Notes under the pieces: generated by a model
Databases searched by the model: none
What the model was told of the DNA's origin: nothing
What the model saw: only the letters and a program-made list of their open reading frames with translations
Shown: in pieces, positions 34,544 to 42,956 of the stretch
How positions within the stretch are numbered: the first letter of the stretch is position 1
Layout of the letters: each line of letters begins with the position of its first letter
Assembly (NCBI GenBank): GCA_036642795.1
Contig: JAVXTH010000006.1
Span: 1 to 63,135 of the forward strand
Length of the DNA stretch: 63,135 nucleotides
Source of the DNA: JAVXTH01 sp036642795
Lineage (GTDB): Bacteria > Bacillota_I > Bacilli_A > Erysipelotrichales > Erysipelotrichaceae
Direction: 5' to 3'
Made by a program: the position numbers and the translations under genes

Positions 34544-37084
34544 TTACTTTCCTTCTTTCCCTAAGATTGTTTGTAATTCACAAAGTAATTGTAAGGCTTC
34601 CATTGGTGTCATCTCATTTAAATTACAATTGCCTAACATTGTTTCAATCTTTTTAACTCTTGCATCTTCTTTTTCAATTATCGAAGGCAAACTCAAACTT
34701 ACTTGACTTGGTTGAAGCTCCAAATTATCAAGCAATTGTTTAGCTCGAGCTAGAATTGAATTTGGTAGATGTGCTAAACGAGCAACATTGATTCCATAAG
34801 ATTTATCTGCTTTACCTGGTTTAACTCGATATAAAAAAGTAACGTTATCGTTCTCTTCATGAACTTCCACATGAACATTTTGAATTGCTTTATTGTTATC
34901 ACCCAATGCCGTTAATTCATGATAATGCGTACTGAACAACGTCTTTGCCTGAATTGTATTAGTGATATATTCAATCATCGCATGGGCTAAAGCCATTCCA
35001 TCGTACGTTGAAGTCCCACGACCTATTTCATCAAATAGAATCAAAGAATCTTTTGTTGCGTTTTGTAAGGCATTATTTGCTTCTATCATTTCGACCATAA
35101 ACGTTGATTGACCACTCATGATATCATCACTTGCCCCAATGCGAGTGAAAATCTGATCAAAAATAGGTAATTCTGCTTTTTTTGCTGGCACAAAACAACC
35201 AATTTGAGCCAATAAAACAATCAGCGCAGTCTGTCTCATATACGTTGATTTACCACCCATATTGGGTCCTGTTATCATCAATACCGAATTATCTTCTTCC
35301 ATCTTTAAATCATTTGAAACATAACGTGTTGCTTTCATTACTTTATCTAAAATCGGATGACGAGCTTCTTCTAAGTAAATACGATGACTTTCATGAAAGA
35401 TTGGTCTTGTATAACCATTCTCATTTGATATAACAGCTAACGCATATAGGACATCGATATGAGCTAAGGCGCTTGCTAGCTTATGTAATTTAGGTAGGTA
35501 AACACGAATATGTTCAAGTAAATCATTAAACAATTCTACTTCTAATGAAATCATTCTTTCTTGGGCATGAACGATTGCATCTTCACGATCCTTTAATTCT
35601 TGGGTAACGAAACGCTCGGCATTTGTTAAGGTTTGTTTACGTACATAACCATATTCTTCTTTAATCTGATCCACATTTGCTTTTGTGACTTCAATATAAT
35701 AACCAAAGATTCGATTGTAACCTATTTTTAATGATTTGATTTGCGTTCTTTCTTTTTCTTTTGCTTCCAATTCTAATATCCATTGTTTACCCGAATGTGA
35801 AATTCTTCTTACTTCATCCAAATCTGCATGATAACCGTCAACAAAAATTCCACCATCTTTTAGATTAATTGGTGGATCTTCAACCATGGCACCATCTAAT
35901 AATTCACATAGCTCATGGCAAGGATCTATTTCTTGAAACTGAGGATACGCTTTACATTCTTTTAATAATGAGAAAATGATTGGTGCACAACGTAACGTTT
36001 TCACTAATCTTATAATATCACGCGGATTTGCGGAGCCATAAGCAATTCTTGCGCTTAATCTTTCTAAATCATATACATTACTTAACGCTTCTTTTAATTC
36101 GTCTTTTATAATGAAATTAGCATTTAGATACTCAATGCCATCTTGTCTTTTATTTATTTCATCCTTATTAATTAAAGGATATTCAATCCATTTCTTAAGT
36201 GTTCTTGAACCCATTGCACTTTGACATTTATCTAGGAAATTCCATAATGTTTGTGATTTTCCATTATTTCTTAAGCTTTGTGTTAATTCTAGATTTGTTC
36301 TTGTGGAATAATCCATTTGAAGATAATCTTTCTCATCCATCATTTCAACAACATTAAGATGTGACATACTTCTTTTTTGAGTTTCCATTAAATAATTGAT
36401 TAATAAACCAAAGGCATGATGAATTCTTTCATCCTCAATCGGTTCAATTAAATGTTGGTAAATAGGTTGAATACTGAAATCTTCCATATAAGAAATCGTA
36501 ATCATTGGTAATTCTTGAATCATTTTTTTAATTCTTTGATCCAGTTTCTTTTCAATTACAACTTCTCTTACATTATTTCCTAACAATACCTTTTGAATTG
36601 CCATTAAATTCTTATCTACAATTTGCCCTTTCATTTCACCAGTTGTCATTTCACATAAAACAATGGCTAACGCATATTGTAAATCATGAATTGCGGCAAT
36701 TTGAACAGTAGCTTTCTCATCATTAAGTTCTTCCATGATGGTTCCTGGGGTAACAATCTTAATAACTTCCCGTTTCACAATACCCTTCGCTTCGGCTGGG
36801 TTTTCCATTTGTTCAACGATCGCTACTTTGTATCCTTTGGTAATTAAACGTTGGATATATCCACTCGCTGCATGATAAGGAATACCACACATTGGTACTT
36901 TATAATCAACGCCAGCATTTCTTCCAGTTAAGACTAAATCTAGTTCATTGGAAGCGATTTTCGCGTCATCAAAAAACATTTCATAAAAATCACCTAGGCG
37001 ATAAAATACAATCGCATCAAGATGTTTATTTTTAACTTCAAGATACTGATTCATCATTGGTGTAAATTTTCCTGGTTCAACCAT
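34544..37084 (-). CDS. mutS: DNA mismatch repair protein MutS
   Basis: 846 residues from the ATG at 37084; a GTG nine bases upstream is possible. The mismatch-binding FYE motif (RLGDFYEMFF) lies near 30-40. The ATPase has MITGPNMGGKSTYMRQ (Walker A), DEIGRGTSTYDG and STHYHELT. MutS recognises mispairs and recruits MutL. An extended -10 promoter lies upstream. It is the first gene of the mutS-mutL pair. Confidence 0.96.
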   Translation of the reverse strand: MVEPGKFTPMMNQYLEVKNKHLDAIVFYRLGDFYEMFFDDAKIASNELDLVLTGRNAGVDYKVPMCGIPYHAASGYIQRLITKGYKVAIVEQMENPAEAKGIVKREVIKIVTPGTIMEELNDEKATVQIAAIHDLQYALAIVLCEMTTGEMKGQIVDKNLMAIQKVLLGNNVREVVIEKKLDQRIKKMIQELPMITISYMEDFSIQPIYQHLIEPIEDERIHHAFGLLINYLMETQKRSMSHLNVVEMMDEKDYLQMDYSTRTNLELTQSLRNNGKSQTLWNFLDKCQSAMGSRTLKKWIEYPLINKDEINKRQDGIEYLNANFIIKDELKEALSNVYDLERLSARIAYGSANPRDIIRLVKTLRCAPIIFSLLKECKAYPQFQEIDPCHELCELLDGAMVEDPPINLKDGGIFVDGYHADLDEVRRISHSGKQWILELEAKEKERTQIKSLKIGYNRIFGYYIEVTKANVDQIKEEYGYVRKQTLTNAERFVTQELKDREDAIVHAQERMISLEVELFNDLLEHIRVYLPKLHKLASALAHIDVLYALAVISNENGYTRPIFHESHRIYLEEARHPILDKVMKATRYVSNDLKMEEDNSVLMITGPNMGGKSTYMRQTALIVLLAQIGCFVPAKKAELPIFDQIFTRIGASDDIMSGQSTFMVEMIEANNALQNATKDSLILFDEIGRGTSTYDGMALAHAMIEYITNTIQAKTLFSTHYHELTALGDNNKAIQNVHVEVHEENDNVTFLYRVKPGKADKSYGINVARLAHLPNSILARAKQLLDNLELQPSQVSLSLPSIIEKEDARVKKIETMLGNCNLNEMTPMEALQLLCELQTILGKEGK

Positions 37085-37111
37085 TGTCTCCACACTCCAT
37101 TCAACTTATTT

Positions 37112-37120
37112 ATTATAACA
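37112..37120 (-). promoter_or_regulatory. Extended -10 promoter of mutS-mutL
   Basis: On the minus strand TGTTATAAT lies about 28 bases before the mutS ATG. A -35 is not evident. Confidence 0.55.
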
Positions 37121-37180
37121 AATTTATTCAAAGATAGGTATTATTTCGTTATCCTTATTTATATATTTGTAAGCTTAATC

Positions 37181-37205
37181 AAAAGAAAAGAGAGCTTTCG
37201 CTCTC
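37181..37205 (-). terminator. Terminator after the 91-residue HILNAEGEKIQ protein gene
   Basis: GAGAGC (37190-37195) pairs with GCTCTC (37200-37205) over a tetraloop, and TTTTCTTTT follows on the minus strand. Confidence 0.85.
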
Positions 37206-37217
37206 AATCTTTATAAA

Positions 37218-37493
37218 TTAACAGTTTGTACACAAACACTCAGTAAAGAGTTCTAATTTACCTTGAAGAATCATTTCTAATCGTGTAATTGAATTTACCA
37301 TCGATTTTACCGATTGATTCACCGCAAGTAACTCTGCACTTGTTTTAGCTAGTACCAAAGCAGCTTGAATTTTTTCTCCCTCAGCATTCAGGATGTGCGA
37401 TAAAGCTGTTTGTTCTAATGCGACTGATTCAATAATATCGGTAATTGCCTCACATTTTGTTACTCCACTTGGTACGATAATTGGCATTGACAT
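37218..37493 (-). CDS. Small stand-alone HILNAEGEKIQ-domain protein
   Basis: 91 residues, of unknown function. Residues about 17-84 form a helical module containing ALSHILNAEGEKIQ (30-43) and NSITRLEMILQGKLELF (67-83). The same module forms the C-termini of the two neighbouring proteins. The chain ends CLCTNC. No signal peptide or membrane segment is present. It is transcribed divergently from the 328-residue relative. The module by itself suggests an assembly or oligomerisation unit, possibly crosslinked through its Cys tail; this is inference. Confidence 0.75.
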   Translation of the reverse strand: MSMPIIVPSGVTKCEAITDIIESVALEQTALSHILNAEGEKIQAALVLAKTSAELLAVNQSVKSMVNSITRLEMILQGKLELFTECLCTNC

Positions 37494-37648
37494 ATAATTT
37501 AAATCCCCTTTCCCTTTACCTTATGTTTCATGACCCTTTGTTGCTTGGGCACTTTGAAACTTATTTTGTAATGAAATAAAAGAATCACTTCTTTATGAGC
37601 AATTTTAAATTACCTACATACAATAGAAAGAAAGAAAGCGAGGATCCT

Positions 37649-38635
37649 ATGTTAAATACCATAAATGTAATTCCCTTATTAAGCAAATACAAAGAAGCCT
37701 TTCGTGGTGCCACTACCTATGATCATCATTATATTACTTGTCAACCAAACAAATCACTTATCCTTAAATACGATAAGCAAGGAGCAAATGTAATAGAGAC
37801 AGCAACGAAGATTCCTTATGCATCCATTAGTAATGTCGCAAATAACTTATTTATAGCGACTTGTGTGAATGATACTAAAAACTTATTTCTAATCAATGAA
37901 GCATATGAAAAAGTAAATACGATATCCTTAAAGATACCTAAATTCTATGAAGGCTGTATCAATCATATCTTTTATGATCAAGATTACCATCAAACAATCA
38001 TTACCAACAATCAATGTGTTTATGCCGTTGATGATTGTGGTAACTATCTTTCCTCAAAGATAAGTCAAGAAACTACGCATTGCTTATTAAAGAACCATTG
38101 TGAGCCATGTGTTTGTGAAACGCATCCTTGTATCAACAATTATTATACTTGTGCGATCGTCATTTCAAATCAATTATTTGTTGCTTATACCAAAAATCAT
38201 TCTGCTTATATTGCCCAGATATCGTGTAATGGTAATTTGATTTCAAATCACTATATCGATGAATTCATCATCATTCGTAGTATGTTTATGGTTGGTGATT
38301 GTCTACAATTTATCGCAAGTAATACGCAAGGTGATAACTGTTTGTATCATACAAATTTTGGTTGTGATGATGATTGTAATTGTTGTCATAATCATCAAAA
38401 TGGTTGCAACGACATTTTAGAATCGATTGCTTTAATTGAAGCAGCACTTTCTCATATATTAAATGCTGAGGGAGAAAAAATTCAGAAAGTGGTTGCTCTT
38501 GCAAGCGATCCTTGTGAATTATTAGAAGTGAATAAATCCGTAACGAAATTGATTAAAAATGTTACGTTTCTTGAATTAGTCTTATATCAAAAACTTGAAC
38601 TTGCGAAACAATGTAGTGAAGATGAATGTGATTAA
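37649..38635 (+). CDS. Cys-rich propeller-like protein with HILNAEGEKIQ C-terminal domain
   Basis: 328 residues from the ATG at 37649, which has GAGGA a few bases upstream; an ATG 54 bases earlier lacks any ribosome-binding site. The body (about 1-235) alternates short beta-type stretches such as NVIPLLSKYKEAF and NNLFIATCVND, resembling a degenerate beta-propeller, and is not a family I can name. A CDDDCNCCHNHQNGC cluster (239-253) looks like a metal or disulfide knot. The shared helical module follows (HILNAEGEKIQ at 269-279), ending CSEDECD. No signal peptide is seen. Confidence 0.7.
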   Translation: MLNTINVIPLLSKYKEAFRGATTYDHHYITCQPNKSLILKYDKQGANVIETATKIPYASISNVANNLFIATCVNDTKNLFLINEAYEKVNTISLKIPKFYEGCINHIFYDQDYHQTIITNNQCVYAVDDCGNYLSSKISQETTHCLLKNHCEPCVCETHPCINNYYTCAIVISNQLFVAYTKNHSAYIAQISCNGNLISNHYIDEFIIIRSMFMVGDCLQFIASNTQGDNCLYHTNFGCDDDCNCCHNHQNGCNDILESIALIEAALSHILNAEGEKIQKVVALASDPCELLEVNKSVTKLIKNVTFLELVLYQKLELAKQCSEDECD

Positions 38636-38641
38636 TTATGT

Positions 38642-38662
38642 AAGGACTCAATGAGTCCTTTT
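38642..38662. terminator. Bidirectional terminator between the two converging HILNAEGEKIQ genes
   Basis: AAGGACTC pairs with GAGTCCTT around a 3-base loop, with TTTT after it on the plus strand. It separates the plus-strand 328-residue gene from the minus-strand 380-residue gene. Confidence 0.7.
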
Positions 38663-38663
38663 C

Positions 38664-39806
38664 CTATTTCTTGGCTATCTGCTTGCAAGAACATGCTTCA
38701 AACATTGCTAATTTAGCTTGTAACATAAGTTCTAATCTAGTTAACGAATCGACCATCGATTTTATTGATGCATTGAGTATTAATAAGTCTTCAATTGTTG
38801 AGACACGGCTAAGTTGGTTTTGAATCTTTTCACCTTCCGCATTTAATATATGCGATATACCAGTTTGTTGAAGGGCAATGGATTCAAATAAATCATTGAT
38901 TGCCTGTTCTTTTTTAGATACTGGTGCAACGGTTGTTGTAGAGGTAGATGAAGTGGTAGATGAAGTATGTGATGCAGTGGAACAAGAACCGGTTGTGGAT
39001 GGATTATATAAATCAGGTAATTGACCTAAGAAATTATTCATAACCCCATTTAAAGAACCACTTAATTTGCGCGTCATAAGTGTTCCATAAACAACTATAT
39101 TACTAGATGAAATACTTGCTTTCGCTGCTAACAGTGAACCATATAAATCTGTCTTTATATTCAAAGTTGTGGCTTGTGGAACATTATAAAGCACATAAGC
39201 ACTCTGTTCTTTGCTTATCGCAACGCCATTAAAAAGCGTAACGATTGGATTTAAAGTCATTGAACTTCCTAATAGATTGATAATTACCGTCGATTTTTCA
39301 GGAACGATGAAATCAAATATGGTAATGCTACTTAAATCAATTATACTTGTATCAATTTGAAAACTATTGATTGCGCTATCCGTCCCAATAAAGGATAAGG
39401 TTGTTCCCGTTTGTTTTACCTCTCCATTTTTAATCAATGACCAACCAATGGAAGAGCATTCTAAATAGTTATATGCATAGATATCATAGGGTCGATATTC
39501 AAACTTCAATGGATTATTAGGTACTCCATTTTGATTGACCATCGAGTAATGAGTTACCGTTCCTAAATTATCAATACCAGAATTTTGTGAATAATTGATG
39601 CCTTTATTTATATTCATATTACCTAATACTCGAATTGAAAAACGATATGGTTCAATCACCACAGGTAAATCTTTTCCCACTTCATAATTCGTTAATAGCG
39701 CATCTTTACCAACCCACACACTACCGGTTGCATAAGCATTGCTTTGGGTTTGATTCTCAAAGACAAATATATTAAATTCATTTGCTAACCAAAAATTAAT
39801 TGCCAT
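38664..39806 (-). CDS. Choice-of-anchor-A-like protein with Ser/Thr linker and HILNAEGEKIQ C-terminus
   Basis: 380 residues. Residues about 5-265 resemble the choice-of-anchor A domain: FNIFVFENQTQSNAYATGSV near the start, and later VIINLLGSS, ILKTDL-like strands and SLLAAKASISSSNIVVYGTL. A Ser/Thr-rich linker (270-297, containing SSTTSSTSTTT) precedes the shared helical module (HILNAEGEKIQ at 319-329), and the chain ends in FEACSCKQ. No signal peptide or LPXTG-type anchor is visible. A glycosyltransferase gene is divergent from it, so glycosylation of the linker is possible. AAGGAGG precedes the ATG. Confidence 0.75.
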   Translation of the reverse strand: MAINFWLANEFNIFVFENQTQSNAYATGSVWVGKDALLTNYEVGKDLPVVIEPYRFSIRVLGNMNINKGINYSQNSGIDNLGTVTHYSMVNQNGVPNNPLKFEYRPYDIYAYNYLECSSIGWSLIKNGEVKQTGTTLSFIGTDSAINSFQIDTSIIDLSSITIFDFIVPEKSTVIINLLGSSMTLNPIVTLFNGVAISKEQSAYVLYNVPQATTLNIKTDLYGSLLAAKASISSSNIVVYGTLMTRKLSGSLNGVMNNFLGQLPDLYNPSTTGSCSTASHTSSTTSSTSTTTVAPVSKKEQAINDLFESIALQQTGISHILNAEGEKIQNQLSRVSTIEDLLILNASIKSMVDSLTRLELMLQAKLAMFEACSCKQIAKK

Positions 39807-39891
39807 TTTTATCCTCCTTTTTTTTATCCTTATTAATCAGTTGTCACACTATAACATATGATGTTATTACATATTGGAAGGGGCCATTATC

Positions 39892-41172
39892 TTGAAAATA
39901 GCAATTTTAACAATGTTTAATGATTTATCGCCTACCTATTCACTCGTTAATATAGTCAAAGAACAATTAGAAATGTTTTTATGCGATCAAGTAGAAGTAA
40001 AAATGTTAGTGAGTGAACATTGTCCGGATCAAAATCGAATTGGTATTTTTAACGATCCTCGCATTGAATGGATTAAAGTTGTTAATAGTATGAATCATAT
40101 CCCATTTCATTGGGTGACTTATTGTGATAAAAACAAAATTATTGAGCCTAGTTTTTTCAATGAAGCAGCTTGCATCAGTAAAGACTATGTTCGTTATTTA
40201 AAAGATGTTGATTATTGTATCCTACACGATATTCTTTACCAAGGCATTCATTTACTTCACAATGTTGCGCTTCGCAATGCTCAAAAACAACTACCTAACG
40301 TCCACTTTTTAGCTTTTACTCATTCCATGCCAAATGAATATCAATCTTTTGATTATCCTCTAAATTGCATGTATCAAGCTATGGAAAACACTACTTTTAT
40401 TTATCCCACGAAATGTGGACTCGAAGCACTCGCACGACAATATAACACAACCCTTCCACATTGTGCTTTTGTTCATAATAGTGTTCCACTCTTTAGTGGA
40501 ATGAATAAAGAAATCAATCAAATTAGTAAATTCATTGATTTTAGTAAAAGTGAACTTTTAATCATTTATCCTGGTCGTTTTAATACTTCAAAAAAATTTC
40601 ATCTTGTCGCACAGTTTGCTGGCACTTTTAAGAAAGTCTTTCAAAAAAGTGTATCCATTGTCTTTTGTGATTTTCCTTCCGCTGATATTGAAGTATCTTT
40701 ATATAAATTTATGATTCGCGATTTAGCTAGTAAAAGTGGACTTGAAAAAAGTGATATCCTTTTCACAAGTGATTGTGGTTTTCCATATGGAGTAAAAAGA
40801 GAAACCATCTTTGATTTATTCTCAATTAGTAATCTATTTATTTGTCCCTCTTTCGCTGAATCCTTTGGTTTAACCGTTATGGAAGCGGCAGCTCGTGGTA
40901 ATTATATTGTTTTAAATGAAGCAGTTCCAGCTTTAAAAGAAGTTGGCTTAGCTCTACACGCGCATTTTATGCGATGGTCAGCAAAGAATTTTGGTTTTGA
41001 TACGTATGAAACTTATCTTCCAAACGAAAGCTTATATTATAATCAACATGCGTTAAAGATTATAATGGAAATGAAAGAAAATCCAGTTATTCATGCGAAG
41101 ACAATTGCTAGAACACGATATTCAAGTAAATGGATTTATGAACATCAATTAAAACCATTATTAAAAAAGTAA
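39892..41172 (+). CDS. GT4-type glycosyltransferase
   Basis: 426 residues from a TTG at 39892 that has GGAAGGGG nine bases upstream; an in-frame TTG 18 bases earlier would put that site inside the gene. The C-terminal Rossmann half contains LLIIYPGRFNTSKKF and the EX7E motif in ESFGLTVMEAAARG (Glu 323 and 331), typical of GT-B glycosyltransferases in family 4. No membrane segment or signal peptide is seen, so it works in the cytoplasm. It is unlinked to any polysaccharide gene cluster; its neighbours are the HILNAEGEKIQ proteins, whose Ser/Thr linker is a plausible acceptor. Sugar donor and acceptor are unknown. Confidence 0.8.
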   Translation: MKIAILTMFNDLSPTYSLVNIVKEQLEMFLCDQVEVKMLVSEHCPDQNRIGIFNDPRIEWIKVVNSMNHIPFHWVTYCDKNKIIEPSFFNEAACISKDYVRYLKDVDYCILHDILYQGIHLLHNVALRNAQKQLPNVHFLAFTHSMPNEYQSFDYPLNCMYQAMENTTFIYPTKCGLEALARQYNTTLPHCAFVHNSVPLFSGMNKEINQISKFIDFSKSELLIIYPGRFNTSKKFHLVAQFAGTFKKVFQKSVSIVFCDFPSADIEVSLYKFMIRDLASKSGLEKSDILFTSDCGFPYGVKRETIFDLFSISNLFICPSFAESFGLTVMEAAARGNYIVLNEAVPALKEVGLALHAHFMRWSAKNFGFDTYETYLPNESLYYNQHALKIIMEMKENPVIHAKTIARTRYSSKWIYEHQLKPLLKK

Positions 41173-41190
41173 GCTGATTTTAGCTTACTT
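41163..41190 (-). terminator. Terminator at the converging glycosyltransferase and PTS-like genes
   Basis: AAGTAAGCT (41167-41175) pairs with AGCTTACTT (41182-41190) around a 6-base loop, with six T following on the minus strand. It overlaps both stop codons. Confidence 0.8.
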
Positions 41191-42763
41191 CATCAATTTC
41201 AGTATTAGATTCTACCATTTCTATCACTGGTTTATCTTTAATTAATTTATTAATTTCTTCGGCAACAATTGTTGATATATTACCTAATCTGACTAGATAA
41301 CCTTCTTTTGCTTCTAGGATTAAATAAGCTCCTTCTTTTCTTAAAGAATCAACATCGATTAATAATCGATCTTCTAAAATAAAGGTTAACTTATCTGGAG
41401 TTGAATCTACTGATTTAATATTATCAATTCCACCAACTGCATTTATGATTTTATTTGTAACGACTTTACGATTTGATAATTGAAGTAAGCCAATTGCATA
41501 TTTTTTAAAATACGCTCTCGTAACAACAAAGAAGACCACAAAGCAAATGACTCCGACGATTAATATTCCAATTAAATCACCACTTACAGTTGGATTACGA
41601 AAGAACTGTGGTAAATCCAATAAAGAGCCAGGATTTGCGACAATTAAGGCATCACTGAAGTTATAACCAATACTAACATCCATGATCTGTAAGGCTGCAT
41701 ATATTAATCCAATCATAACCAAATAGAACACATATAACAAAGGCGCTAATACTAACATTAGTATTTCCATCGGTAATGGATTTCCACACAAGATTGAAAA
41801 TATAAGTGCTAATACGATGAATAACATATAACGGCCTCGTTCTTTTTTAGAAGACGTTAAGGAAAGATAAGCTAATAAGAAACTTGGAATCACGAAGATA
41901 TTTATAACATAATATGGGGTGATAAATTTACCTGCAGTTAAATCAAGATTGTTCATGATTTGATAACTCCAAATACTAACATCACCAACATGCTTTAATC
42001 CGGTTGGTTCCATAAAGCTTCCACCCATATCACCTAACCAGAAAGCATTTCTTGGCAAATCAACTAAATTAAAGACTGCCATGACTCGCTCTAGTATGCC
42101 ATAAAAGAAAAGATTAACGGGATCACTTATATCATTTCCTATCATCGCGAAAATACTTTGAATTAAATCAAGGAAATAAGGCCATAAAAAAGCAAAGGCA
42201 ATTCCCGCAACTACACATAGAAGTAACGATGTGATTAATGCCCAAGTATCATGATCAATAAAGGATAAAAGTCCATGCATTGAGTGATGACGTGAACGTT
42301 CATAACTTTTCTTCACAATATAGTAAACTACCAATAAAGAAAAGATACCTGTCATATAGGGAACTTTTGTTGCTTCTCCAAAAAAACTGGCCGCTTGAAA
42401 GTTTGCTTGAATGCCTAAAGTGTTTTCATAAAGATACGTTGGTAAGGTTGAATTTGCGAAAAACATCATAACAACATTTAATATAATATAACCAAATAAT
42501 CCAACAAAAGCTGGAACACTATCTTCATATCTTCTCATTAAGATTTTAAAGAATACAAACAATGGGAAGAAACGAATCATGTAACCACCTAAATATCTCA
42601 TCATTTCACTCACTACGATTACAATATCATTATCTATATGCCATAGTAAAGGATCTACGTTAGGATTTATTATGGTGCTACCTATTCCTAGTAAAATTGT
42701 TGCGATAAAAAGCATTTTTAAAGGAAATTGAACATATTCTAATAAAGAATGCCATTTTTTCAT
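41180..42763 (-). CDS. PTS IIBC-like membrane protein with degenerate EIIB domain
   Basis: 527 residues. The N-terminal part (about 1-425) is a polytopic domain of PTS EIIC type: GEATKVPYMTGIFSL, and CGNPLPMEILMLVLAPLLYVF in the place of the usual GITEP-type segment. Residues about 430-512 resemble EIIB of the glucose family (NKIINAVGGIDNIKSVDSTPDKLTFIL), but the phosphorylated Cys of the DACITRLR motif is replaced: the stretch reads DSTPDKL (453-459). So phosphotransfer by this domain is unlikely. No EIIA, HPr or sugar-metabolism gene is next to it. Its role could be regulatory or non-PTS transport. Confidence 0.75.
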   Translation of the reverse strand: MKKWHSLLEYVQFPLKMLFIATILLGIGSTIINPNVDPLLWHIDNDIVIVVSEMMRYLGGYMIRFFPLFVFFKILMRRYEDSVPAFVGLFGYIILNVVMMFFANSTLPTYLYENTLGIQANFQAASFFGEATKVPYMTGIFSLLVVYYIVKKSYERSRHHSMHGLLSFIDHDTWALITSLLLCVVAGIAFAFLWPYFLDLIQSIFAMIGNDISDPVNLFFYGILERVMAVFNLVDLPRNAFWLGDMGGSFMEPTGLKHVGDVSIWSYQIMNNLDLTAGKFITPYYVINIFVIPSFLLAYLSLTSSKKERGRYMLFIVLALIFSILCGNPLPMEILMLVLAPLLYVFYLVMIGLIYAALQIMDVSIGYNFSDALIVANPGSLLDLPQFFRNPTVSGDLIGILIVGVICFVVFFVVTRAYFKKYAIGLLQLSNRKVVTNKIINAVGGIDNIKSVDSTPDKLTFILEDRLLIDVDSLRKEGAYLILEAKEGYLVRLGNISTIVAEEINKLIKDKPVIEMVESNTEIDEVS

Positions 42764-42897
42764 ACCATCACCTCATGTATAATGATACCATTAATAGAAG
42801 TTTCATACAAACAGAAAGGAAATTTTTTAAGACTTCTTACTATATTATCCTTGGATTATTATCTTAGAAAGTTCATAACATACATTTTATACTTTCG

Positions 42898-42906
42898 TGC
42901 TATAAT
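42898..42906 (+). promoter_or_regulatory. Extended -10 promoter of the SEDS gene
   Basis: TGCTATAAT lies 51 bases before the ATG, with GGTGGAG as ribosome-binding site near 42942. A -35 is weak. Confidence 0.6.
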
Positions 42907-42956
42907 AATAGTTAGAAATAAACCCGTTAGGATGCATAAAAGGTGGAGAATGCTAT

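Noticed and set aside
37595..37648. Upstream ATG for the 328-residue protein
   Set aside because: No Shine-Dalgarno sequence precedes it, while the ATG at 37649 has GAGGA at a suitable distance. The extra 18 residues would be mostly polar and not a signal peptide.
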